This document shows positions 1-10,113 of a stretch of DNA of 26,439 nucleotides, one piece after another. Origin of the DNA: Proteromonas lacertae (Eukaryota > Sar > Bigyra > Opalinata > Proteromonadidae); the NCBI GenBank assembly GCA_002245135.1, contig NGBS01000089.1, forward strand, positions 1-26,439. The letters run 5' to 3'. The notes beneath the pieces are model-generated. The model was given only the letters and a program-made list of their open reading frames with translations. It was not told the origin of the DNA and did no database searches. The position numbers and the translations under genes are program-made. Numbering within the stretch: position 1 is the first letter of the stretch; every line of letters begins with the position of its first letter.

Positions 1-8
1 TAAAAGTA

Positions 9-1396
9 TTACATTTGAGGTGGTATTGGATAATTTCTGAAAGGATATCTTCTTAATTCCCTTTCACCATGTGCATAGGTGCAAGCATCACCATGGCTAC
101 ATTCATTTCCATTCATATAGTGTCTACACAATTTTGTCTTATAAGCATAAGAATTCATAGGATTTATTGGATAAGAATAGAATGGAGAAGGTACAGGTGG
201 TGGTGGCGCATAATAATATGGATTTGGCATTACATTAGGGTATATATACGGCATTGGAGGGGGTAAAGGTGATGATGATGATGGAGGTGGTTGTGTAGCA
301 TACTGTTGTGTTTGTTCAGTGTTTGAAGATCCTCCTGGTGATGAAGATTCTTCTGATGTTGGTGATATAATCTGTTGTTGTTGTTCTATTGTGATAGGTG
401 GTGGTGGTGTGGTGGTTCTAATGGAGGTTGAGGCATATACATCTGATTAATAAACCTTCTATTATTTTTTGCTGTTTTTATCACTTTTCTAGCAAATTCT
501 ACATTCAAACCTAAGAATTCTTTCCTTTTTGATTTTACTATCTTTCACGGCTTTCAATGCATCTTCTTCATATTTGAAATTAATAAATGCAAAATCATGT
601 CTTACAGATCGAGGCAATTTCCTAGCTAATACCACTTCTATTTCACCATAGTCTTTAAAAATATCATTCAATTTCTGTTCATCGATGTTATTATCTATTG
701 GATAAACGTACAATGCTCTTTTCTATTAGAAAATATATAAAATATAAAATATAAAAATATATACATTTACTCCATCTGTTGACTCAAAGTCTGATTGAGT
801 ATCAGCCCAATTCGCTTTAACTCTTTGTCCTCCTAGTAAGAAATCTTCTCTTGTTATTCTGTTCAATGCTCTTATTGCACTTTCACGATCATCAAAACGA
901 ATAAAACAATATCCTCTGTTTTGATTAACATCTGAAGCATCACTTACATATATCACTTTGTATACATTAGCTAAGGTGTTTTTAACTAATTCTGTTATTC
1001 TCTCTGGTTTCCAATTACGACGAATTCCTCCTAAGAATAATATACTGTTGGATTTGCCATTTTTTAATTCGATTGGTCTTTCCTTCATTATTGATCTATT
1101 GAATTGCTCTATTATTTTGTCAGCTTCTTCTTTATTATTAAAAGTCACAAATCCATACCCTCTACTTCCTCCATCTTGATTTTTTTAATTCTTACATCTA
1201 TAGGTTTAATTACTGGAGTAAACAAGGATTCTATGTCATCTTCAGTTATATCTGGACTTAAATTACCAATATAAATCTCATAAGTGGCTAAAAGTATAAA
1301 ATATTGAATAGGATACTTCTATATGTCTGAGATGCATCTACATCTGCCTATTAAAATTTATAAACAGTGATATCTTTATACCTCTTCTGTAGACAT
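9..1396 (-). CDS. SYNCRIP/hnRNP R-like protein with three RRMs and a C-terminal CCCH zinc finger
   Basis: An RNA-binding protein of about 410 residues, presumably acting in mRNA splicing, stability or translation. The start MSTEE is at 1396. Order: RRM1 (EIYIGNLSPDITEDDI ... SRGYGFVTF), RRM2 (ILFLGGIRRNWKPERI ... NRGYCFIRF ... VKANWAD), RRM3 (LYVYPIDNNIDEQKL ... HDFAFINF), then a Pro/Gln/Ser-rich linker and one zinc finger, YKTKLC-x8-C-x5-C-x3-H, of the TIS11 type. RRM2 followed directly by RRM3, with a WAD motif at the end of RRM2, matches the SYNCRIP/hnRNP R layout; the added CCCH finger is not part of that family. I place five introns at 1348-1381, 1288-1316, 723-764, a 28-nt one near 511-538 and a 23-nt one near 422-444, all GT-AG with matching phases. 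The frame slips by one base in the A7 run (T7 on the plus strand, 1180-1186) inside RRM1, probably a sequence error. The start lies 89 bp from the divergent NDUFB7 start. Confidence 0.87.
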
Positions 1397-1485
1397 AGAA
1401 TTTTAATCCAAAAACAAATGGTTATAATTTTCGAGCCTCAAGCTTGAATTCACAAACCTTGAATTTTTAAATCCTATTTTTCAAT

Positions 1486-1829
1486 ATGGGTATTATATTT
1501 ATTGATCTATTAAAACTAGAGAAGCCAACAATGTTGCTACTGATGCAGAAATGCGTGAAAATAATATACCAGTTCAATATAGAGATTATTGCGCTCATGT
1601 TTTAATAAAACTGAATCAATGTAGAAGAAATAATTACTATTTACCATGGAAATGCGAACATGAAAGACATCATTATGAAGTGTGTCAATATAAAGAGTAT
1701 GATATTATCTAATTTTGAACCATTATTTATGATCTATATAGTTGGAAGAGAAGATGTGAATTATTAGAGAGTCAGAAAAAAGGTCAATTAGCAAAGAAGA
1801 GAGTCATTAGATATATTAACGGCAAATAA
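1486..1829 (+). CDS. NDUFB7: NDUFB7 (B18), mitochondrial complex I accessory subunit
   Basis: Encodes 88 residues in three exons (introns 1490-1521 and 1697-1741); the first exon holds only ATG plus one base. The spliced protein contains IPVQYRDYCAHVLIKLNQC and a second cysteine pair beginning WKCEHERHHYEVC, that is, two CX9C motifs of the CHCH fold, followed by the basic tail WKRRCELLESQKKGQLAKK. This matches NDUFB7, whose twin CX9C motifs form disulfides in the intermembrane space (Mia40 route) and which sits in the membrane arm of NADH:ubiquinone oxidoreductase. It is shorter than the human protein, mainly at the N-terminus. Both splice phases keep one open frame ending in TAA. Its presence implies an electron-transport-competent mitochondrion. 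It is transcribed divergently from the RRM-CCCH gene. Confidence 0.92.
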
Positions 1830-2230
1830 TATTTGTTAATATTTTTAAAATATTGTATTGTGTGTTATGATGATGAATGATGACAAATAAAACTCATGTC
1901 GCTAAATCTAGGCGATTATGTCGCACAGCGTAATATATACAACAATAATCAAAGCAGTAATGTGAGCTTATACGGCACAGCCAATAACACACTCTTCATT
2001 TATTTGATCAAATGTAATAGTTACAGTTACTTAACATAAATTAAAAAATACATAAAAATATATTATAAAAGAGTGTATATTTTAGAATATATATACCATA
2101 GAGTTTGTAACGAAATTTTATGAAAGCCCCAGTTCTTTCATAAAAAACCAATAAAATTTCTTCTATTCTCTAATAGAATTTCTCAACATTCGGCAGGTAA
2201 ACAAATCTTAAATTTTCACATTCTATTTTT
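1830..2230. other. Intergenic region / probable 5' regulatory region of the RRM-polyQ gene
   Basis: This 400-bp gap separates NDUFB7 from the next gene on the same strand. I see no conserved gene. About 1890-2010 is less AT-rich than its surroundings and holds an unsupported 47-codon ORF (1896-2039). The right half contains a cluster of inverted repeats (2112-2178), annotated separately. A transcription start and 5' UTR for the downstream gene probably lie here, but no recognisable core promoter motif is visible. Confidence 0.5.
2112..2178. promoter_or_regulatory. Cluster of hairpin-forming inverted repeats upstream of an RNA-binding protein gene
   Basis: An 11-bp perfect stem TTTTATGAAAG / CTTTCATAAAA (2116-2126 with 2135-2145) encloses the loop CCCCAGTT. 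An alternative outer pairing is GAAATTTTAT (2112-2121) with ATAAAATTTC (2151-2160). A second stem, TTCTATT / AATAGAA with loop CTCT, follows at 2161-2178. All lie 50-120 bp before the ATG at 2231. They could form in the 5' UTR or be a DNA-level signal; the function is inferred, the pairing is seen directly. Confidence 0.5.
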
Positions 2231-4287
2231 ATGAATAAGTATATTATATTCTAGGATTTTTGGGATACTCGAAATTGTTGTTTTTGATCTTACATTTACT
2301 TATATTATAGTTCTGATGTGAGCAAGGGCAACACGTTGTGGATAGGAGACTTACCAATGGCGTGGAGCGAGTATGATCTGAACAGAATGTTTGAATCTTC
2401 GCGTATAACAGCCATTATAAATCATAGCTGGTTTTCAATATTCAAAGGTCATTATTAACAGAGACGCAGGGATTTCAGCAGGTATTTTTTAAAATCTCAT
2501 TAAAAAGGTTATGCGTTCCTCGAATTCGACACTCACGATAATGCAGCTATGGCTTTATCGCAATTAAATGGAAAAATTATACGTATATATTATTATGTAA
2601 TTACATATTGATCATTTTATAATATACCAATAGCTGGCACAGCTCAAACATTCCGTATGAATTGGGGCTCACCTGGTCTGAAGTTAAATACACCTGATAT
2701 GTCTATCTTTGTGGGTGATTTGACAAGTCATGTTACTGATATTATGCTATTTCATTTTTATGCTAGTAATTATCCTACATGTATTAGCGCCAAAGTAATG
2801 CTTGATCCGACTAGCAGACTGTCAAGAGGATATGGTTTTGTGAAATTCGGAGATCCAAGAGAAGCAGAAAGGGCAATAATGGAACAAATAAAATGTATAT
2901 GTTTTTTAGTTCTTACTATATATCTATATATATATATATATATATATTCTTCTTTATACTAATAATATATATGTAGAAATTTATATGGAAGGAATATTCG
3001 AGTATCAACAGCACAAAAAAGAGAGCAATCATCACCAACCATGAGTAACTGTAGTAGTGCACCGAGTGGTTTAACTTCAGTACCATATATGATGAACAAT
3101 TGCAATGTCAATGAAATGGGATTGAATGGATTTGATTTACAGTATCAACAACAACAACAACAACAGCAGTTGCAAAACCACAAATTCAACAACAACTACA
3201 ACAACTTCAATTACAGCAGCAACAACAAAGAACAAGACAAATTCAAAACCCAATTTCTTTAAGATTACCAGTGATTAATAATTATGTTAATTATGATGAA
3301 ATACTTCCTGAAATAGATTCTAACATTCCATTATCAGTTGGTTCACCAACAGTATATAATGCATCACCACCAACAACAACTAGTACTGCATCTCCTGGTA
3401 GATCATATTTACCAATGTCACCATATAATAATGGAAGTAATAGTGTTGTAAACAATCAACCAAATGGTAGTTATTATAATGAGTATTATAATGGAATGAA
3501 TATGAATATTCAACATTTACAACATCCTGTTACTGATCCATCTATGTTACAACAACAACAACAACAACAGCAAAGACAGACTCTACAACCAATACAGCAA
3601 CCAATTCAGCCTATTCAACAACCGATGTATGATGGTTCCATGTTGATACAACAACAACATCAACCACAACAACCTCTCCAACCGCTAATACAGCCAGTTT
3701 ATGATTCATCGATGTTATTACAACAACAACAACAACAGCAACAACAACAGATGCATATAAATCCTCTACCACCACAACTTCAACCATTACAACAACAACA
3801 ACAACCAATACCTGCAATTAATTTACCTCGTTACATCACTACAACAATACCTCAATTCCAATTAAGATCAGTTTCAGAACCAGTTAGTCCACCTCGTGGG
3901 TATAATAATGAAAGATACTTCCCATATTCAGATGATTCAGTTTGTTCAGGTGATTATGAAAATAATGATCAAGGTAATAATAGTGATAGAAGTACAAGAA
4001 GTAGTGGAAGTGGTGAAAGCAATGAAAGTGGAAGTGGTGGAAGTAATAATGGAAGTGGAAATGAATCCATAACTACTACTGCTTCATCTCATATCACTGA
4101 TGCAAGTAGCAGCAATAACAGTGTAAAGAACAACAATAGCATGAACAATCCTCGTAATAGTGGTGTTTACCAAATGAGGAGTTATAGTGCTAGTAACGAA
4201 GCAGGTGATAGAAAACCGAATAATAGTAGTGAAACTCATGATCCATTGTATGCTAGAACAAGATCATCCAAGTTTAAACTATTTTGA
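2231..4287 (+). CDS. Two-RRM protein similar to TRNAU1AP/SECp43 and plant RBP45, with a long Q/N/S-rich tail
   Basis: RNA-binding protein of about 600 residues. A tiny first exon (ATGAATAA) is joined over intron 2239-2310; further introns are 2403-2427, 2482-2507, 2583-2633 and 2895-2976. RRM1 reads NTLWIGDLPMAW ... SKVIINRDAGISAGYAFLEF ... LNGKIIPGTAQTFRMNW; RRM2 reads SIFVGDLTSHVTDIMLFHFY ... RGYGFVKF ... LYGRNIRVSTAQ. The GTAQTFRMNW linker and the IFVGDL RNP2 are typical of SECp43 (tRNA-Sec associated) and RBP45/47 (nuclear poly(A) RNA binding); sequence alone does not decide between them. The C-terminal 400 residues are low complexity: several CAA/CAG glutamine tracts (near 3548, 3650, 3721, 3792), then Ser/Gly/Asn-rich, ending KFKLF. 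Two one-base frame gaps are needed, at 2890-2894 (exon end) and near 3174-3177; the second can also be avoided by an 89-nt intron at 3142-3230. Confidence 0.82.
2925..2947. repeat. (TA)n microsatellite inside an intron
   Basis: An uninterrupted TA dinucleotide run inside intron 2895-2976 of the RRM-polyQ gene. It is followed by TACTAAT, which resembles a yeast branch-point, about 12 nt before the TAG acceptor. Similar TA runs expand introns at 5791-5810 and 17158-17183, which explains why those introns are longer than the 28-nt class. Confidence 0.8.
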
Positions 4288-4450
4288 TTTGATTTAAAAC
4301 ATTAGATTTATTATATTATATATCATATATCTCATTTGTATGTTTTGGTTTTTAAATATATTCTATTTAATCATTTACATGACAGAATTAAATATACAGG
4401 TTTGATTACCTCAAATCATTTTTTATCAAAGAATCTTTGTTTTCTTGAAT

Positions 4451-6373
4451 ATGGATTTGATAATACTAGTAATTATAACATTCTTGGTATTTCCGATATG
4501 TATACCCTTGAAACCAGGAAATATTAGTGAATATGATGATTTAATTAGTGATTATGTGTGGGTGAGAAGGAGAGGTAGAGTATTAATACGACGAGCAGAG
4601 AATGAGTCATATCCATATTACAATATATATAAGTTTATGTATTTCATATACATTTATTATATTTCTACTAATGAATAGATTTTCTTATAAGACGAGATAT
4701 TGTGTGAATTATTATCTAGATTTATTATCTAATTTGGAATTAACAAATGTAATAGGTCATTCCTTGAGAAATACTCCTTCAAAAGATGCCTATCTTACAC
4801 ATTTATCATTGGAAATATCAGATCATTTAAAATTAGAGAACAAGAATGATACAATAAAATGGGAGATTTCAATCTTATACTCTTTTTATAATAAATTAAA
4901 GTCATTATCAATTGAACAATTTAAGCCAGATGAAACTATATTTCCAATAGAAACATATGAAAAACTAACAAAATTTTATAAACAATTCAATGCAAATAAT
5001 GGTAATAATTCACCAATTTCAACCGAATCATCATCATCCACATTTTCCAATGAAAATTATCCCCCAAAATTAAGTTCAATTCATACAGGTACATGTAACA
5101 TTATTGAACCAATGGAATATAAAAGATCAGTAAAGTGTATATCTGGTGAATTTGGTCAATTATTTCAAACTTTAATTTCTTTAAAATCACCTATAATATT
5201 ATCAAATCCAATTAATGGATGTGAAATTATTAATAATAATAATAATAATTTGTATGGTAAAATCATAATAATGAAAAGAGGAGAATGTCCATTTATCACT
5301 AAAGCTGAAAATGCTGAAAGTGTTGGTGCTTCTGGATTAATTGTGATAGATAATAGTGATGTGTTAGAGCCAATGGCTACTATCATTTATAATAATAATA
5401 ATAATAATAATAATAATCAAATAAATATTAATATACCATGTGTTAGTATAAGTAAATCAGATGGTGATTATTTGTTGAATATATTGAAAGAAAATGATAA
5501 TATATGGATTGAAATGTCTGGAGGTGATTATGGTATAATTATAATTATAATATTCATTATTTATTCATGATATATATAGCTAAAAAATATGAAAAAGAAG
5601 AAAAAGAATTAATTGAAAATATTGAAGAAGATCCTGAAGATTTTATTACGTTAAAGAAATTAGGTATTTTATTGATTAAACTTGGAAGGGAGGAAGAAGG
5701 AAAGAAATATTTAGATAAAGCGTATAATATTGTTAATGAGTTTTTTAATAAAGAAGATAAATTTAGAAATGTATAGATTAATATTTATTGCATATATATA
5801 TATATATATAGTGGGGAAAAGAGGATATAAAACCAATTGATTTTACAATTGAAGATGAAATGATTGGATTAGGAATTGTTACATTTTTAGAAAGATATAT
5901 TGTTCCTTATTTTGTTATTAGAATGATTGGTGAAAATATGGTAAGGAAAGCTGAATCTTTAGTGAATAATTATTCTGATGAAGATGTATCTATTGTATAT
6001 TCTCTATTTATAGAGAGATACTGCAGATTTTTATGCTTATGTGTTTAGGAGGTTTGAAGTTTATGGTGAAAATTTTATTAGTGATGAGTTGCAAAGAAGA
6101 GAAGCATTTAAACTGACTGTTGGGACAAGAAGATGGAGAGAAAAAGCTGTATTGTTGTCATTTGTTAAGCAAATGATGATTCCTGAGTGGTCGTTGTATA
6201 TTTCCCCTGAAACCATGACTTGGGGACATTTACTGTCGGTTGATATGATATATGCATATGGAGTTATTGTAGTTTTATTTTATTGTATTAGTTATTCTTT
6301 ACCGTATATTAAAGAATGGAGAGAAGATTCGGAGAGGAGAAAACGTCTTTTAAACCATCTTAAAAACAAATAA
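4451..6373 (+). CDS. Secretory-pathway type I membrane protein with a PA domain
   Basis: Protein of 586 residues in five exons (introns 4633-4678, 5533-5579, 5771-5811 and a 28-nt intron at 5986-6013; a 19-nt intron starting at 5995 would also keep frame). The N-terminus MDLIILVIITFLVFPICI looks like a signal peptide. Residues about 190-340 match a protease-associated (PA) domain: GKIIIMKRGECPFITKAENA, then SVGASGLIVID, then IPCVSISKSDGDYLLNIL. Asparagine runs (AAT repeats) interrupt PA loops. The following segment, DFITLKKLGILLIKLGREEEGKKYLDKAY, looks like one or two TPR-like helical hairpins. A single membrane segment (about MIYAYGVIVVLFYCISYSLPYI) near the C-terminus is followed by a short basic tail. 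PA domains occur in vacuolar-sorting receptors, transmembrane RING ligases and peptidases; no protease or RING motif is seen, so a cargo- or glycoprotein-binding role is inference. Confidence 0.8.
5390..5418 (+). repeat. (AAT)n codon repeat encoding a polyasparagine run
   Basis: An AAT triplet tract in the PA-domain gene encodes about nine consecutive asparagines in a loop between predicted strands. A shorter AAT tract lies at 5230-5250. Both stay in frame, so they are tolerated insertions in a folded domain, as is common in dictyostelid proteins. Confidence 0.85.
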
Positions 6374-6643
6374 CCATTAATTTAATAACCTTTAGTATGA
6401 TAACTTGTTTTCATAAGATCTATATATACATAAAACAAATTAATGAGAAAATAGAGATGATTTTCATAAGAAAATAAGAGATGTAATTTCATGGTCAAAT
6501 TGTAAATTACAGAGATCGTTACATTATTTCATCCTCTTTTTCTTTTATTTGAGAAAGAGCTACTCAATATAAGGCAGTTTAGATATTTTATTAATTTACA
6601 CTTTTATATCGTTTATTTTTTCTATATATAATCTTATTTTAAA
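6374..6643. other. Intergenic region, nothing recognised
   Basis: AT-rich spacer between two plus-strand genes. TTTTCATAAGA and a near copy occur around 6410 and 6461. I see no ORF with coding character, no tRNA and no strong hairpin. It presumably carries the 3' UTR of the PA-domain gene and the promoter of the next small gene. Confidence 0.5.
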
Positions 6644-7025
6644 ATGGAAGATGTGTTAATGCAACCTAATCAGTATTATATTGATATAATTTAATGATAT
6701 AGAATTGCGCCTGACCCTGCAGAACAAGAATATTATGGAGAAGAAGAGGTACAACAGAGGCATCATCTTCAGTTTGCTGATGTGATGGGAGAGAATTTAG
6801 TAGAAGTATTTATTATATATATTTCAGTCTATGCTTATTGTTGATATAGATACATTATTCAGACAGACTACATTATTCAAATAATGAGGCAAATAATACA
6901 GAATTTGATCCAAATATTCCTAAAAAGGTAACTTGTTGTATAATATTTTAAAAGTTAGTTTATTTATTAATTTTATTTAAAAGATTTATATTTTGGTGAA
7001 TAGAAAGACAACCATTAAACAATAG
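6644..7025 (+). CDS. Small acidic protein of unknown function
   Basis: I do not recognise this gene. ATG at 6644 begins MEDVLMQPNQIAPDPAEQEYYGEEE, after removal of a 30-nt intron (6673-6702). A second intron (6806-6849) leads to IHYSDRLHYSNNEANNTEFDPNIPKK, and a third, less typical one (6928-6983, starting GTAACT) to a short basic end, giving about 83 residues. The product would be acidic and hydrophilic with no membrane segment. Support comes from consistent splice phases, GTAT donors in the first two introns and residue composition; the 3' end is the weakest part. An alternative acceptor at 6827 would give a shorter ending after FADVMGENLVE. It lies 56 bp from the convergent end of the BTB gene. 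Confidence 0.5.
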
Positions 7026-7081
7026 AAAAATATTTCATATTAAAGCATTATACTATTATTTAAAGATGAAAAAATTCACAA

Positions 7082-10080
7082 TTATTTTCTTTCAACTACT
7101 AATGATTCAATTTTGATAGTTGAATTTTCATCTATAACATCTACAAATAAGTAACACGGTGATTCTATTGGTATTTGGCATGAATTTCTTTCATAAGAAA
7201 GAAATGATCCACTTTCACCTTCATTATTCATATTTAATACAAATGTATAATTGTTATCACTTAAATTTTTCTTTAATTTTCTCAAATGTGATAATTTGAT
7301 ATTTTTACTTTGATTTCTGGATTTATCATCCACTAAAAATCCTCTTACTTCATTTTGTTTACACAAATCCACACCTTCATAATTCCCATTCCTTGTAACT
7401 CCTACTACAAAAGGACTATTGTTTTTACTACTTATTTGAATTGTATAAACACCATCACATAAAAGAGTGTTGAAATAACAGTGATGAAAATGGGTATTGT
7501 TGTTACTATTATTATGTAATGTAAATTGTAAATTATTGTCTAATAATATAACATTTTCACTTTTATAAATATCTTGAAATCCAAATCCTATTTTAATAAA
7601 AGAAATAAATATACGCTTGAATTCTATATTTAACTTGGAAGTTACAATACCATTAAAATCGATAAATGCTACAGTATATTCTGATGGTGCTTTTTCTTCT
7701 TCTGAATAACATGTTATTATACCATTCTTTGAGATATTTATGTTATTATTAGGAGCTATTGTGTATTTTAAATGATTGAAAACTGATAATACTGAAGAGG
7801 TGATAGTATTATATCTACTTACACATACTTCATATATTCTACTGAATATTCTCTCTTTTATTCTATCTAATGATGGATCTATAAATACTTAATTAAATAA
7901 ATAAAATACATATTCTTTCAATCTCTCTTTTATCATTACAAGTAGACACAAATGCATCATAATCATGTTTATTCAATATAAAACTATTGATCATTCTACA
8001 CTCATCATCAGTAAGAATATAAATATCAGTAGTTGATCTATTCTGATCTTTGTAGAGATTTAACAGCTTTGTTATAACCACAATACCTCCATTTTCATCA
8101 ATTACATCACAATAGAGTGGAAAGAATGGTAATAAACAATCAGGAAATGAATTGTTATAAAAAGATTTATTCTTATTTAGCCATTCATGTAATATCAATT
8201 GTATAATACACTTACTACTATCATCACAATTGTTATTATATCGATTAAGATAGTTATTCGTTTCTTTATATAACATTAACATTGTAATTAAACATTTGAA
8301 GTTCATATCAGTTGTTAAATGAGGTAATCTTCTTTTAAATATTTGAGAGACTTGTAATCTGTCTTTACTTTCAATTTTAAATGATCTTTTCGGAGTGTAT
8401 TTCTTTATTATATTATCTAATATTTTATCTTCATCGGTATCAATATCAATTATTTGATTTGATACATTCACTGGAGTTGTATTTGTAGTGGTTGTTGTAT
8501 TAACACTTGTAATAACTGAGCTATGATATTCTTGAATAGAATCACTGTTATTATTGTTATTACTACTAAATCTTCTATTGTTATTGTTGTTATTATTGTT
8601 ATTGTTGTTGTAATGTTTTCGTTTTAAATATTCACCAATATTTATATTTCTTTCATCATCAACACTATCATTTGTATAATCTTCAAAACTATTATCATTG
8701 TACTGATTATTATTGTTATTATTATGAGACATTTGTGGACTTGCAACATAATTTACATTATTCAAATTAGATAAAGGTATTTGATTCACATATTGCACTT
8801 GTTTTGATTGGATTCTTGTTATATCAGGATCTAAATTTCTTACAACAGATTTCGTTGGTAATGTTATTGATTCATTCCTTTCTTCATCTATATCACTTCT
8901 ATTATCACCTCTTTTTGATTTTGATCTTGTTCTTTCAGCTACTGGTCGAGGATTTACAGCAACTTGCTGTTGTTTAGGAGATGCTAGTTTCTGTTGCTGA
9001 TTATTACTTCGTATTTTTCTTCTTTTTCTATTAGCATTATCATTATAATCATCATCACCAACATTATATTCTTCATCATCATTATCACCATCTTCTTCTT
9101 CTTCTTCTATATTTGATAAAAACTCTTCATCATTTGATTCATTAGAACTTTTTCCATTTTTACTCTTTCTTCTTCTTTTTGGTTTTGTATCTATTGGAGG
9201 AGTCATTGATTCTGGAGGATTCACATACTCTGCGGAGGTTACAGAAGCTGATCTTATTCTTGATTTCCTTTTCTTTGATGTTTCTTTTACTATTTCTTTA
9301 TTATTATTCTTATTATTTCTTATTGTATTGTTATTCCTTCTATTTATTTCATTATTTATTTCATCATCTGTGGTATATTCACTACAACTATTCTCTACAG
9401 CACTTGATTCAGATTGTAACTGATCTTTATTCTGAGAAATTGACTTTCTTCTAGGAATTACTGGTATTTTATCAAAATTATTGTTTATTCCTGTATCACT
9501 TTCACTTTCAGAATAATAATTATTACTTATTGCTGTTTGTAGTATAGTTCTTGGTTGATGTATTAATACTTGCTGTGATTGTTGTATTGGATACTTTTGT
9601 CCATGTGGTGATATATGTGATATTCTTACTTTTGAAGGTTCTTCTGGATTTGTTGATGGTGAATTTGTATATAATAATATATCATCATCCTGTTGCTGTT
9701 GTTGTTGTTGTTGTTGTTGTTGTTGTAATGGATAACTTGAAGTATTACCAATAGAAGTTAATTGTACAATAGGTTGTATATCACCTTGTCTTATATTCTT
9801 ATATGTATTTAATTGCTGTTGTTGCTGTTGTGGAATATTCATTGTATATTGATACTGTTGATTGATTTGACTAACATTCTGCCTTGAATTATTTCTTTGA
9901 TTATTATTGTTATTATATCTACTTCCTGTTTCTTCTATTTCTTCTTCTACTTCACTGTATTGTGAATTATTAACTACTGTTTTTGATTTACTTGATTTGT
10001 CATTTGCTTGAGCTGCTGCTTGTTGTATTGCCAGTAATTCTGCTTTACTTTTTCTACCTCTTTTCTTACGTTGTGGAGGC

Positions 10081-10113
<33 letters not shown>

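Noticed and set aside
1867-1885. ATGATGATGAATGATGA resembling a C box of a C/D snoRNA
   Set aside because: No D box (CTGA) at a suitable distance and no terminal stem were found.
1896-2039. 47-codon ORF (MSLNLGDYVAQRN...) between NDUFB7 and the RRM-polyQ gene
   Set aside because: It has somewhat higher GC and a sensible composition, but no GT in the needed phase joins it to the next exon, and I recognise no family. It may be a uORF or chance.
9179-9454. Hydrophobic plus-strand ORF opposite the BTB linker, and similar ones at 9551-9754 and 3611-3817 (minus)
   Set aside because: They are antisense shadows of low-complexity coding regions; polyQ and polyN codons read backwards give Leu/Val-rich frames.
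9690-10112. Regular TTG-rich repeats that might suggest a repeat array or CRISPR
   Set aside because: They are CAA glutamine-codon tracts of the minus-strand BTB gene, without unique spacers.
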